IMG/VR virus record: IMGVR_UViG_3300029267_001187
Span: 1 to 23,867 of that record
Length of the DNA stretch: 23,867 nt
Source: a virus
Reading direction: 5' to 3' (one strand)
A program made the position numbers and the translations under genes. Positions 6,928 to 15,524 of the stretch are shown here, one piece after another; position 1 is the first letter of the stretch, and the number at the start of each line of letters is the position of its first letter. The notes beneath the pieces are model-generated. The model saw nothing but the letters and a program-made list of their open reading frames with translations, had not been told where the DNA came from and did not search any database.

Positions 6928-9135
6928 GTGGCACAGCCTTTTTCCATCTCTAACTTCCGAACGGGTTTAGATGAAGAGCTTCAGCCATGGCTAACGCCAG
7001 AGGACGCGTTTACAGAGCTTTTCGACGCATTCGTATATAGGGGTGTACTTCGTCCAAGGAGGGGGTTTAGAAGGTTTGCCACAGGCGGTGTAAGGGTTAA
7101 CACACGCTATGACGACTCAAAGACACAGAGGTCAAGGTCAGAGAACTTCAATATCAGCACCAGCACAACTTTCAATGAGACGATGGCAAATACCCCATTG
7201 TCCAGGCGAACGATCACATTGACTGATGCATCCGGCGGTCCGTTGCAAATTACAATCGACCATAACGGGAATTTCTCAGGTGATGTCAACTTGGGTGGAA
7301 CTAATTCAGTTGATTACGATACTGGTCAGATTCAAGCGGAATTCAATGCGGCAACAACAGACCCGATCACTGTAATCTATCAGACTGAAAGCGCCCAGCC
7401 TATCATGGGTATCTTCAACTTTATAAAAGAAGACGGCGAAAGAGAGCTGATCGTTTGTGATCAGGACGTGGTTAACAAATACAACGCGTCTCGCAACTAC
7501 TTTGATGGACTGCCGTTTTCTTCAGCGTCGAGCTTAACGACGTTTACTGGAGATAAAACGAATTTCTTCTCTTCGACGATGTACTTCGGAAGGAATGGGT
7601 CAAACAAGCCTGTAACTCCAAGGCTGATCCTTACAAACAACATTGACAAGCCTGTGTTCTTTGATGATACAGGGGAGATAAAGGGGTATAACAACACTAC
7701 AGACAACCCTGACTATAATGCTCCGGCTGATGGCGATATCAACAAAGCCCTTCATGTGTTCTATATTAACGAGAGGCTTTTATGGCTTTCTCCGACTCTT
7801 GGTAGCGTTCTTTTTCCAAGACGTCTTCTTTGGTCTGGTATCTTAGATAACTCTGGCAATGGAGATGACTACAACGCACCAAGTTCAGGGTTTTTAGATA
7901 TATCAGACCAGGGGGTAATAAGGGCGGCCAAACAAGAGCACAATGAGATCACGATCTGGACGACAGAAAATATTTGGATGGTCTCGATCACAGCAGACGT
8001 TGATGAGCCTTTCCGTGTTCGTAAGATTGGCGCTTCTCAATTCAGAGGGTCTCAAGCTCCTTATTCCGGGGTCAATTGGTTTGGTGAAGCGATAGCCATC
8101 GGAAGACATGGGATAGTTTCATCAGATGGAAGGCAGGCATCTCGCATCGATGACAAGCTTCCAAAGTTTACTGAGGAAAGGGTCCAGCAAAACGACTTCA
8201 ATCTCATCACAGGTGGTCTTGCGTTTGAGGATTCTCAATTCTGGTGGCCGTACCCTGATCCACTGGATGATCCTACGACATCATCTAGGATTTTAGTAAG
8301 AAATTTTGAAGAGCAGTCCTGGTCGATATTCCGCTACCCTTGCAACGTGGTAGGATACTTCAAGCGCACTGAAGAAATATCCTGGGACGACGTTCACTGC
8401 GATCCGACAGACCCGGACAACTGCAATGATCCGACATGGGCTGAATGGGATACGACAGAGGATGTCTGGGATGAGTTGTCCTGGCAAGATGATGCGTTTA
8501 TTACCTTAGTTGGAGATGCAAACGGCATTGTCTACAATCTTGTAGAAGACGCCAATGACCAGCTGACACAGATCACTGGAGTTACACAGGCAAATGGCGC
8601 AGTTGTCACTGTTGAAGATGATTTGTTTGAGGTAGGTGATGTCGTTTTGATTGACGGCGTGTCAGGAGTTGAGGAAAACGGCGAGAGTGTGATCAATGAC
8701 AAAGAGTTCACCGTCACAGCGGTTTCAGGAAATACGATCACGATAAACCTCGACAGCTCAAGCGCAAGCGCATATTCATCTGGTGGGTATGTGGTCAAAG
8801 GCTTTGAGTTTCTATCCAAGACAAAGCCTTTAAACCCCTTTGTAGAGCAAGGTAAGAAGGCAAGGCTTAAAAAGGTGCAGTTCTTTGTTAATGCTGATTC
8901 AGGAACGTTTGAAGTTGACTTCTTCACTGATCAAAATCCAGACCCCTGGAAAGAGAGTGTGACACTTAACACAACAGCTGAGATACCAGGTCAACAAAAG
9001 GTATGGAAAACGCTCACTGTGAACCAGGTGGCAAATTTCCATTCCATGAGGATAAGGCAAAAAGATACAGCAGTGAACGGTGCGTTTCATGAATTCAAGT
9101 TCTGGTTTGAGCCGGTTGGGAGGCTTGTGAGATGA
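6928..9135 (+). CDS. Large tail hub / nozzle-like protein
   Basis: This 735-residue protein begins with GTG immediately after the preceding TAG; GGAGGG lies just upstream. The N-terminus (SISNFRTGLDEELQPW, then a Tyr/Arg-rich segment with RGVLRPRRGFRRF) resembles podovirus tail-stabilisation proteins. The central part has repeated beta-blade-like segments (for example WTTENIWMVSITADVDEPFRV and IAIGRHGIVSSDGRQASRIDDKLP) that fit the beta-propeller nozzle of P22 gp10 or T7 gp12. Residues ~547-622 form an FCCH-like module like that in the 4298 gene. The C-terminal ~100 residues form another beta domain (KKVQFFVNADSGTFEVDFFT). The nozzle assignment is inference from size, order and pattern. Confidence 0.65.
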   Translation: MAQPFSISNFRTGLDEELQPWLTPEDAFTELFDAFVYRGVLRPRRGFRRFATGGVRVNTRYDDSKTQRSRSENFNISTSTTFNETMANTPLSRRTITLTDASGGPLQITIDHNGNFSGDVNLGGTNSVDYDTGQIQAEFNAATTDPITVIYQTESAQPIMGIFNFIKEDGERELIVCDQDVVNKYNASRNYFDGLPFSSASSLTTFTGDKTNFFSSTMYFGRNGSNKPVTPRLILTNNIDKPVFFDDTGEIKGYNNTTDNPDYNAPADGDINKALHVFYINERLLWLSPTLGSVLFPRRLLWSGILDNSGNGDDYNAPSSGFLDISDQGVIRAAKQEHNEITIWTTENIWMVSITADVDEPFRVRKIGASQFRGSQAPYSGVNWFGEAIAIGRHGIVSSDGRQASRIDDKLPKFTEERVQQNDFNLITGGLAFEDSQFWWPYPDPLDDPTTSSRILVRNFEEQSWSIFRYPCNVVGYFKRTEEISWDDVHCDPTDPDNCNDPTWAEWDTTEDVWDELSWQDDAFITLVGDANGIVYNLVEDANDQLTQITGVTQANGAVVTVEDDLFEVGDVVLIDGVSGVEENGESVINDKEFTVTAVSGNTITINLDSSSASAYSSGGYVVKGFEFLSKTKPLNPFVEQGKKARLKKVQFFVNADSGTFEVDFFTDQNPDPWKESVTLNTTAEIPGQQKVWKTLTVNQVANFHSMRIRQKDTAVNGAFHEFKFWFEPVGRLVR

Positions 9136-9401
9136 GTTTCCTTTCTGAAGACTATAATTTCGGCAGGGAAATGGAGGAGAATGAGCCTCGCGTTGTCGAA
9201 ACTTTAGATGAGATGTATCGAGACATAGCTGAAAATGCTAACACAAAACCTCGAATCGTTATCCGTGAAAGTGCAAATCCAGCATCATCGGATTACAGAT
9301 ATCCTGTGGGTACTTTTTGGCTTAACCAGAACACGAAAAAATTATATATTTTAGATTCTAAAAGCAATTCGACAACGGCCTCTTGGACGGCGTTGAATTA
9401 A
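9132..9401 (+). CDS. Small tail-associated protein
   Basis: This 89-residue protein overlaps the tail hub gene by four bases (ATGA). An acidic N-terminal helix (residues ~10-35) is followed by a beta motif, YPVGTFWLNQNTKKLYIL, ending in SWTALN. The latter resembles a short motif frequent in phage tail and fibre proteins (YPxGTxW...YxL...W). The fibre gene at 16186 has a similar stretch (HFWRVGK...DLYYLAD...DWKLI). It may be an attachment or adaptor piece for fibres, but its function is not established. Confidence 0.65.
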   Translation: MSFLSEDYNFGREMEENEPRVVETLDEMYRDIAENANTKPRIVIRESANPASSDYRYPVGTFWLNQNTKKLYILDSKSNSTTASWTALN

Positions 9402-9411
9402 GGAGACAAGG

Positions 9412-9960
9412 ATGTCATTTTTTAGCAGTTTATTTGGTTCAGGACCATCCAACGAGCAGTTCAGCACACTTACACCAGAGCAGCAGCAACTCTTACAGCA
9501 ATTAATATCGGGTATAGGTGGGCAAGGCCCTCTGTCTGGTCTTTTTGGGGTGGATCAGGAATCTTTTCAAAAGTCATTTGTAGATCCTGCGATGAACACT
9601 TTCAATAACAGGACAGCGCCTGCTATTCAACAGAGGTTTATTGCCTCGGGCGGCGCTAGAAGCTCAAGCGCTGAGGACACTCTCACACGCGCAGGAGCTG
9701 ATGTTCAGGGACAGCTTAACCAAACGCTTGCAGGATTGATTAACCAGGCTCAGGGAAGAGCTATGCAGGGATTAGGGTTAGGACTAGGCACACAGGCTTT
9801 CCAAAACGTACAGGACCCGGGGTCTACAGGTTTATTTGGTGAACTATTTTCTGGTGTTGGTTCGGGTTTTGCAGCTCCTTTTGGAAATCAATTAGGTAAG
9901 AGCGCGGCAGGATTCTTTTCAAGGGGAGGAAATCAAGGTAGACGGGGACAAAGCAGATGA
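9412..9960 (+). CDS. Putative small ejection / internal virion protein
   Basis: This 182-residue, Gly/Gln-rich protein is the first of three consecutive genes that look like podovirus ejection (internal) proteins. It has an SFFSSLFGSGPS start, a Gln-rich helix (TPEQQQLLQQLISGI), and the segment NNRTAPAIQQRFIASGGARSSSAED, which I recall from proteins next to internal virion proteins in many podovirus-like prophages. It ends in a Gly-rich, basic tail with membrane-interactive-looking FGELFSGVGSGFAAPFG. It overlaps the next start by four bases. Ejection proteins enter the cell with the DNA; that role is inferred from context. Confidence 0.6.
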   Translation: MSFFSSLFGSGPSNEQFSTLTPEQQQLLQQLISGIGGQGPLSGLFGVDQESFQKSFVDPAMNTFNNRTAPAIQQRFIASGGARSSSAEDTLTRAGADVQGQLNQTLAGLINQAQGRAMQGLGLGLGTQAFQNVQDPGSTGLFGELFSGVGSGFAAPFGNQLGKSAAGFFSRGGNQGRRGQSR

Positions 9961-11174
9961 CTATTCAGTTTAGACCAGAGCCAAGGCGTCCTTTTAAAGC
10001 TATAAGCGATAGTTTGTCACAAGGGATACAACAGGGTTTTCAACGCCGGCAGTCATCTGACATCCTTGATCAGGTGATTGGCAATGCAATGAATCAAGAA
10101 GGCGATTTGTTGAGCAATCTCCTCTCGGGCTTGCAGGGAAGCGGGGCATCTGTAGAAGAGGGATTAGAGGCAATCCAGAGGTTTGCGCCGTTAATTTCAG
10201 CTAACAACAAAAGCCTGGCAGACCAAAGGTCGATACTTGCTGAAAATGAAGAGCTAAACAGGATACAGAGAGGTACTGCCGGATCAATGCCTCAGGATCA
10301 AAGTGTGCCTGGTCAATCTGCCCCATCTATTGGTCAGCCAATACTTGAACAGATACAGCAAACTGGGATTGGTCAACGTTTACAGACTGAACAGGAACAA
10401 GTGGATCCTCTTGATCAATTTATAGACTCGAATCCACGTGTTAAGGGTACTTTGAATACAATAGATCGTCTTCAGCAGGATATTGAGGGGTTCAACTCAC
10501 AGATTGATCAGATATCTGCAAATCCGCGCCTATCCGATAAGGCAAAAGACCGGAATCTGAAGATATTGGATTCCAGGATAAAGGATCGGGAAGAGAAGCT
10601 AAAGAACCTTAGGGATGTATCGCAAGAGGATAGAAAGGATCTGAGTGAAATCACTAAGACAGCCAGAAGGGCCAGGAATTTACAGCCAAAGATTGACCGG
10701 CTTGAACAGCTCATTCCTAAAATTTCTAAAGGACAACCTCTTACTGTTGCTGGAAGGGTTGTGAATCCATTTAAAGCAAGTGATCGGGCTCGTGTCAAAG
10801 AAGGGATCTTTACACCTGATGAACAAGAAGCGCAAGGTATCGTATTCGATGTGATTCGTGATCAATTCGAAACACTTCCAAGGATTAAAACAGAATTTGA
10901 AACGATATTAGATAGAAACATTTCCGTGCTTCAGACAGAAGAGGGGAATAGGCGTTTAGTTAACAACTTAAGGGCTGCAAATGACTTAGCAATAGACAGG
11001 GAAAAAACGAAAAACGAGCTTCTTGATAGAGGGGTTCCCGCTTCACAGGTAAATAGCATCTTAGACCAGGCAATGGAAGCCAGGGAACAATCTTTGATAG
11101 GTCAAATCAGATCTGATTTCTCACAAGATACAGGTAAGTTAAAGAATATTCTTTTTCCAAGGAGAGGTGGATGA
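9957..11174 (+). CDS. Putative ejection / internal virion protein
   Basis: This is a 405-residue, highly polar protein with overlapping junctions (ATGA) on both sides. It is predicted to be mostly helical. The start FRPEPRRPFKAISDSLSQGIQQGFQ is basic, and residues ~150-260 form a charged coiled-coil (IDRLQQDIEGFNSQIDQISANPRL, DSRIKDREEKLKNLRDVS). Long helical Gln-rich proteins in tandem before a much larger one match the small-medium-large order of podovirus ejection proteins. No enzyme motif is visible. The family cannot be named from the sequence alone. Confidence 0.6.
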   Translation: MTIQFRPEPRRPFKAISDSLSQGIQQGFQRRQSSDILDQVIGNAMNQEGDLLSNLLSGLQGSGASVEEGLEAIQRFAPLISANNKSLADQRSILAENEELNRIQRGTAGSMPQDQSVPGQSAPSIGQPILEQIQQTGIGQRLQTEQEQVDPLDQFIDSNPRVKGTLNTIDRLQQDIEGFNSQIDQISANPRLSDKAKDRNLKILDSRIKDREEKLKNLRDVSQEDRKDLSEITKTARRARNLQPKIDRLEQLIPKISKGQPLTVAGRVVNPFKASDRARVKEGIFTPDEQEAQGIVFDVIRDQFETLPRIKTEFETILDRNISVLQTEEGNRRLVNNLRAANDLAIDREKTKNELLDRGVPASQVNSILDQAMEAREQSLIGQIRSDFSQDTGKLKNILFPRRGG

Positions 11175-13672
11175 GTCTACCAACTTTTTCGGCAATTGAG
11201 AGTGCTCAAAAAGACTTTAACAGTAAACAAATACTGGACTCTATTGCAGAAAATGCACCTGAATTTGGTGAGAGAATTAAAGAGGCAAGGAGCAATAACT
11301 TCTCCGATGATGATATTTTGAATATTTTAAAAGAAGATCGTCAGCGAGATACAGGAGAGGATATCATAGCAACTGCGGCGCCTGAACTGGCGTTTGGAGC
11401 GGTGACTTCTCCAACAGCTGCAGCAAGGGGCGCTCTTGGTGTAATGGATTTTGTTAAAGATCCTTTAAACGCTACTCGTCAGCTTTTAGGTTTTGAACCT
11501 TTAGACAGAAAGACACCCTTGGAATCGTTAGTAGGAAGAGATAGAGCGGGTCAAATTTTGGAGAGTACTGGTTTAAATCAGTTCGATGATTTCGTTTCCG
11601 GACTCTTTCAACCCGATCCTGGCACATTGTCTGGGTTTACAGACATTCCTGCAGTTGCACAGGGGCCAAACAGGGAAGAGTTGAGACAAAGCGTTGAACA
11701 GGCAACAGGATTGGATTTAACAGCTCAAACGCCAATAGGTAGGGTTGTCCAAGAGGGAACCGGACGTTTTGGAGAATCTTTCCCTTTATTTGGTGCAGGT
11801 GTAGGAAGACAGTTTGCTTTGGGAGGGGTAAGTGGTCAAGGACTCAGGGAAATGGATGCACCGGAAGGGGTTGCCAACGTAGCTGATTTGGCTTTAAGTC
11901 TAACTTCTTTCGAACCGGTAAAACCATCTGCATTAAAAAGAGATCCTGTAGGACCAGAAGCACCCAAGTTTAAGAAACAGCTTACAAAACAAAAGACAAG
12001 TCAATTAAGGAGCGCGATTAATCCTATCATTGAAGACGCTTCCGAACCTCTGGGGTTTTCTGTTAAAGATCGTGTGCAGACACCTAAGGTAAAGATTGAG
12101 CCTATATCTGATCAACAGTTAGCCAGACAGGTAATACAGGGTGAAGTACCTAGGCTTTTAGATCAGATAGACCCCATAAAAAGGACTAGAAAACAGTCCT
12201 TACAAACAATCAAAAATGGAATCGGCGAGCAATTCACCAGGCACAAAGCGGTTACATCAAACCTCTATAATAATGTTGATGCCATGATCGGAGAATCACT
12301 GATTAGATTGGATGATTATCTTACAGAGTCAGCCAGATTGGCTGATGAGATTGAGACTAGCGGTATCCCTTCTAGCGCTCAAAATTCCATCCGTCAACAT
12401 TTCAGTGATCAACTTGAACTTTTTAATGAAGATGGATCAATCAGTGTTCGCAATGCGATCAAGTTGAAGCAAAATAGTAACAATTTCACAGATTTTGAGT
12501 TTCCTGATCTGCAGGCAAAGAAAACATATAAACGATTGGTCTCGCCGGTTAGAAACGCGGCTAAACAAGACTTGAACAACGCTATCAGGTCTCTTGACAG
12601 AGATGCCTTTATAGAGTTTAGGAAGGCTGAGAGGTCCCATCAGCAAGATGCTGAGACTTTCGGAAGGGATGTTGTCGTCAAGCTTCAAAGGGGTGAGTCT
12701 CCATTAAATATCATTGGTGACGTGACAAATCCGGCAGAGTTTGAGGCTCTTAAAAACGCGCTTCAGGTTAAAAATCAGGAAGGCTTTGCTCCACAAGTAA
12801 ATACTTTAGAAAGACTGGTCCTTGAAGAGATAAACAACCGTACAACGACGCCAGGCAATCAAAGAATTACTGAGGATATCAGACCAAGTTTGTCTCAAAG
12901 GTCACAAGATGCTCTGGAATTCATAGAAAAGAAAAATGATCCATTAGTATCCAAACGTCCTGTATTGAAAAAAAGGGTTTTAGATTCTGTATTTGAAGCC
13001 TCTGAAACTGGTCAACTTCCTAAATTTGCCATTGAACTTGGGCAAACACCTCAGGGGTTGGGAATTGTCAGGGAAGCTCTAAGAGGAAGCGTCCAAGGCA
13101 GAAATGCCCTTCAATCTGTTGAAAGAGGGATTGTAAATTCAATTTATGATGGATTCTTAAGTAAAGATGGATTGATTGAATACCAAAAACTTAAAGAAGT
13201 TTTGAAAAATGACGATTTGATGCGTGTTCTTAGATCCATAGATGGAAATACCGCATTTAATACCCTGGCAGATATTGAATCTGTGGTTAAAGCTACGGAC
13301 CAAAAAATACAGGATGCCTTTTCCAGAAAAGCATTTGCTGAGAAACAGAGAAAGGTAAAAGGAGCTGCTAAGGCACCAGAACCTGCTGAACCGGTATTTG
13401 AAGAAGATCCTGCTGGATGGTTAAGACACCATGGAAAAGAGGCAGTTTATGGTGCTGCCTTACTGAAAACACTAGGTATAGCACCTGCTATATTTAAAGG
13501 TGTGGTTGGGGCGCATGTTGTTTCCAAGCTTTTGCCCAGGCTCTTAAAGAATAAACGCATTTTATCCAGATTAAAATTCTTGAAGGCAAATCCCAGCCCA
13601 AAGGCAATGGAAACAACGATTTTACAACTCAATAAATTAATTGAAGAAGAGTTGAAAAATGATCAGGAGTAG
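11171..13672 (+). CDS. Putative large ejection / internal virion protein
   Basis: At 833 residues this is the largest product of the late cluster after the tail hub, and overlaps the preceding gene by four bases. It is mostly polar and helical, with an Ala/Gly-rich weakly hydrophobic stretch near residues 60-85 (IATAAPELAFGAVTSPTAAARGALG). Near the C-terminus is a clearer hydrophobic segment (YGAALLKTLGIAPAIFKGVVGAHVV), followed by basic residues (KLLPRLLKNKR). Such a segment would fit membrane insertion during DNA ejection. No lysozyme or transglycosylase motif is seen. The assignment rests on size, order and helical composition. Several minus-strand ORFs inside it are shadows. Confidence 0.6.
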   Translation: MSLPTFSAIESAQKDFNSKQILDSIAENAPEFGERIKEARSNNFSDDDILNILKEDRQRDTGEDIIATAAPELAFGAVTSPTAAARGALGVMDFVKDPLNATRQLLGFEPLDRKTPLESLVGRDRAGQILESTGLNQFDDFVSGLFQPDPGTLSGFTDIPAVAQGPNREELRQSVEQATGLDLTAQTPIGRVVQEGTGRFGESFPLFGAGVGRQFALGGVSGQGLREMDAPEGVANVADLALSLTSFEPVKPSALKRDPVGPEAPKFKKQLTKQKTSQLRSAINPIIEDASEPLGFSVKDRVQTPKVKIEPISDQQLARQVIQGEVPRLLDQIDPIKRTRKQSLQTIKNGIGEQFTRHKAVTSNLYNNVDAMIGESLIRLDDYLTESARLADEIETSGIPSSAQNSIRQHFSDQLELFNEDGSISVRNAIKLKQNSNNFTDFEFPDLQAKKTYKRLVSPVRNAAKQDLNNAIRSLDRDAFIEFRKAERSHQQDAETFGRDVVVKLQRGESPLNIIGDVTNPAEFEALKNALQVKNQEGFAPQVNTLERLVLEEINNRTTTPGNQRITEDIRPSLSQRSQDALEFIEKKNDPLVSKRPVLKKRVLDSVFEASETGQLPKFAIELGQTPQGLGIVREALRGSVQGRNALQSVERGIVNSIYDGFLSKDGLIEYQKLKEVLKNDDLMRVLRSIDGNTAFNTLADIESVVKATDQKIQDAFSRKAFAEKQRKVKGAAKAPEPAEPVFEEDPAGWLRHHGKEAVYGAALLKTLGIAPAIFKGVVGAHVVSKLLPRLLKNKRILSRLKFLKANPSPKAMETTILQLNKLIEEELKNDQE

Positions 13673-13850
13673 TCAAGAAACAGCAAACAATAAAACATTC
13701 CTACAATCCCTAGAGGAAGGTAAAAGAATGTTAGAAAGGCGCAAAACAAGAAAAACTTTACGTTTTTCGCCTTACGCTTTGCAGTTTCTTCTTCTAATTG
13801 TTTTTTTCTTCGATCAATTGCGTTCATATTTTTATTGTACTAAAACTTAG
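13659..13850 (+). CDS. Doubtful small membrane ORF (+ strand)
   Basis: This 63-residue ORF overlaps the end of the ejection gene by 14 bases and has a weak purine-rich upstream stretch (GAAGAAGAG). The N-terminal half is basic and helical (SLEEGKRMLERRKTRK). The C-terminal half holds a short hydrophobic run (ALQFLLLIVFFF). The run is coded by a T-rich hairpin region, so it may be a shadow. A competing minus-strand ORF occupies almost the same bases (13663-13827), and at most one is likely to be real. If genuine, a holin-like or small membrane role could be considered, without direct support. Confidence 0.3.
   Translation: MIRSSQETANNKTFLQSLEEGKRMLERRKTRKTLRFSPYALQFLLLIVFFFDQLRSYFYCTKT
13663..13827 (-). 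CDS. Candidate antisense small membrane protein
   Basis: A 54-residue minus-strand ORF runs from ATG at 13827 to TGA at 13663. The product has a charged helical N-terminus (MNAIDRRKKQLEEETAKRKA) and then a ~25-residue hydrophobic stretch (KFFLFCAFLTFFYLPLG and on), a layout typical of single-pass membrane proteins. No Shine-Dalgarno precedes the ATG. A TACAAT -10-like hexamer (plus-strand 13834-13839) ends six bases before the ATG, which would give a nearly leaderless message. It competes with the + strand ORF over the same bases. It is the only gene candidate opposing the late operon, so I hold it as possible only. Confidence 0.35.
   Translation of the reverse strand: MNAIDRRKKQLEEETAKRKAKNVKFFLFCAFLTFFYLPLGIVGMFYCLLFLDYS
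13736..13773. other. Stem-loop structure after ejection genes
   Basis: GAAAAAC (13750-13756) and GTTTTTC (13762-13768) form a perfect 7-bp stem with a TTTAC loop. AAGGC (13736-13740) and GCCTT (13769-13773) extend it, with a bulge on the left side. On the + strand a T-rich region follows at 13783-13808. It may be a weak terminator or processing site between the ejection and fibre genes. Confidence 0.4.
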
Positions 13851-13858
13851 TGTTTTAG
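13840..13858. promoter_or_regulatory. Perfect palindrome, possible operator or hairpin
   Basis: CTAAAAC-TTAGT-GTTTTAG is a perfect 7-bp inverted repeat with a 5-base centre. On the minus strand it fills the spacer between a weak TTTTCT and the TACAAT hexamer upstream of the small antisense ORF. On the + strand it lies ~38 bases before the fibre gene at 13896. It may be an operator or a leader hairpin; the sequence does not decide. Confidence 0.4.
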
Positions 13859-13895
13859 AAAACTTAAATGAATTTCTTACTTCAAGGAGGAAGTA

Positions 13896-14474
13896 ATGCC
13901 AAAGTACCCCAACAGAACAGCGATGGTAGAGCAGGCTAGAGAAACGAGAGCAGGGATAGCCAGATTCGCCACTGCAACCGAGGCTGTAGACGAGACAAGA
14001 GACGATGTTTACCTGTCTCCAAAGTCATTAACAACATATCTCGGTCAAGCAGGTTTCCTTCAACACGCTGATGTAACGCTTACTTCCGCTGAGGTAAAAG
14101 CCCTGCGCGCCACTCCTCAAACCCTCGTCGCTGCACAAGGTGCAGGATCTGCGATTAAGTTCATGGGAGCATTGCTTAAACTGAATTACGGAGGCTCAAA
14201 CGCTTTTACAGAAAGTGCTGATAACCTTGCTATCAAGTATACCAATGGGTCTGGTGTAGCAGTCTCCGGTACAATTGAATCCACTAACTTCATCGATGCC
14301 ACTGCCGACACCTACACCAACGGTGAGCCGGCATCAGATGCAATCGTAGCTGCCGCTTCAGCAGAAAACCAGGCGTTGGTATTGCACAATACCGGAGATG
14401 GCGAGATAGCCGGAAACGCTGCCAATGACAACACTGTTTCTGTTCGCGTTTACTACGTTGTTCAGTCAATTTAA
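13896..14474 (+). CDS. Virion surface / tail fibre-associated protein
   Basis: This is a 192-residue protein with a very strong ribosome site (AAGGAGGAAGT before ATG). Residues ~18-50 (ETRAGIARFATATEAVDETRDDVYLSPKSL, read in parts) are a degenerate form of the GIxRxATxxEV...DxxxxTPxxL motif of phage fibre proteins. From residue ~60 there is a beta module with LTSAEVKALRATPQTLVAAQG, GALLKLNYGGSNAFTES and DNLAIKYTNGSG, which I recall from many phage and prophage virion proteins. It opens the adhesion block 13896-18315 and probably contributes to fibre assembly or the surface. No enzymatic motif is visible. Confidence 0.65.
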   Translation: MPKYPNRTAMVEQARETRAGIARFATATEAVDETRDDVYLSPKSLTTYLGQAGFLQHADVTLTSAEVKALRATPQTLVAAQGAGSAIKFMGALLKLNYGGSNAFTESADNLAIKYTNGSGVAVSGTIESTNFIDATADTYTNGEPASDAIVAAASAENQALVLHNTGDGEIAGNAANDNTVSVRVYYVVQSI

Positions 14475-14484
14475 GGGGGAGTAG

Positions 14485-14820
14485 ATGGCTAGATTACCTA
14501 TTTACGACCCAGCGAGATCATTTGATTCTACCAGTCTAACAGGAAGCTATCAGGACCTGGGATCTGTTCTTGAAAGCGCTGCATATGGTTTTGTGATTTT
14601 CAATGACTCAGATGTGTCTGTACAGAGCTCTTTCGATGATGGTGCGACAAATGGCCCTGTCATACCAGCTGGCGGATCTTTCTCAGACAACAGGGATAAC
14701 TGGGACGGAAGGTCTGAAGACAGCAGGTACTGCCTACCTGGAGGGGCTCAGGTGCAGGTTAAGCAGGTGACGGGTGCAGGTACATCAGGGGATATTATCT
14801 TTAACGTGAAGAGGTTTTAA
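14485..14820 (+). CDS. Small beta-rich virion protein
   Basis: This is a 111-residue protein with an AGGGGGAG-type ribosome site. The pattern (SFDSTSLTGSYQDLGSVLESAAYGFVIFNDSDVSVQSSFDDG, seen in parts) suggests a single beta-sandwich, and a short C-terminal strand ends GDIIFNVKRF. Proteins of this size and pattern occur among phage fibre genes, where they can act as small decoration or trimerising pieces. The stop shares one base with the next start (TAATG). The specific role is unknown. Confidence 0.6.
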   Translation: MARLPIYDPARSFDSTSLTGSYQDLGSVLESAAYGFVIFNDSDVSVQSSFDDGATNGPVIPAGGSFSDNRDNWDGRSEDSRYCLPGGAQVQVKQVTGAGTSGDIIFNVKRF

Positions 14821-15524
14821 TGGATGGAACGATAAGTGGAGGTTCTGGTCTATCTACGCCTGTGTCGGCAGATAATGGTGGTACGGGACAATCAAGTTAT
14901 AACGCTGGAGATATTCTTTATGCTTCGGATTCTACTACTCTTTCTAAGCTAGCTGCCGGCTCTGACGGTGAGGTATTGAAGCTGGCTTCTGGAATTCCTT
15001 CGTGGGCGGCAGAGAGTGGGGGTACTATTCCTGATAAGGTGTACTATTATAAGGCATCTGATTTCGACGCTTTAGAGACAAACTTTGCTCCTTTAAATCA
15101 GGATAATGGTTCAACTTCCCGGATATTATCCAGAGCTTTTAATGACACAATTGAGGAGTTCGTGAATTTTTCTTTCAAAGCACCATCGGATATTGACACT
15201 TCAGGAACAGTAACGTTTCGGGTTTGGATGTATGCGGCGACTGCTGTGGCTTCCCGATTTGTACAACTTGCCTTCGATCACAGAGCGGTAGATAATTCCG
15301 AATCATGGGACGGTTCTTACACAAGTGTTGATTCGGGGGATCTTGCAATTGACGGGACGCAAGATGATATTACAGAGGCGACATGGACAGAAACGGTCAG
15401 CAATCTTGGATGGTCGGCTGATGATTTCGTGATGGCTAGATTGTCACGAATAGCACCTTCAGGTACTAACCTGAATGGTGATTTATACGTAGTGGGTTTT
15501 TCAGTAGAGATACCGAGGGCATAA
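14820..15524 (+). CDS. Tail fibre protein with N-terminal shaft motif
   Basis: This is a 234-residue fibre protein. Residues ~18-63 carry a widely shared phage-fibre shaft motif, visible as DNGGTGQSSYNAGDILYAS followed by LSKLAAGSDGEVLKLASG and IPSWA. A beta-rich C-terminal domain of ~160 residues follows, with a jelly-roll-like pattern (FVNFSFKAPSDIDTSGTVTFRV, SWDGSYTSVDSGDLAIDG). It overlaps by one base at each end (TAATG). The shaft motif implies a role in receptor contact or fibre trimer formation. The receptor cannot be predicted. Confidence 0.72.
   Translation: MDGTISGGSGLSTPVSADNGGTGQSSYNAGDILYASDSTTLSKLAAGSDGEVLKLASGIPSWAAESGGTIPDKVYYYKASDFDALETNFAPLNQDNGSTSRILSRAFNDTIEEFVNFSFKAPSDIDTSGTVTFRVWMYAATAVASRFVQLAFDHRAVDNSESWDGSYTSVDSGDLAIDGTQDDITEATWTETVSNLGWSADDFVMARLSRIAPSGTNLNGDLYVVGFSVEIPRA

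Noticed and set aside
8532-8927. Minus-strand ORF of 131 residues in the tail hub gene
   Set aside because: It lies wholly within a well-supported + gene, including its FCCH-like module, and has Ser/Thr-rich shadow composition.
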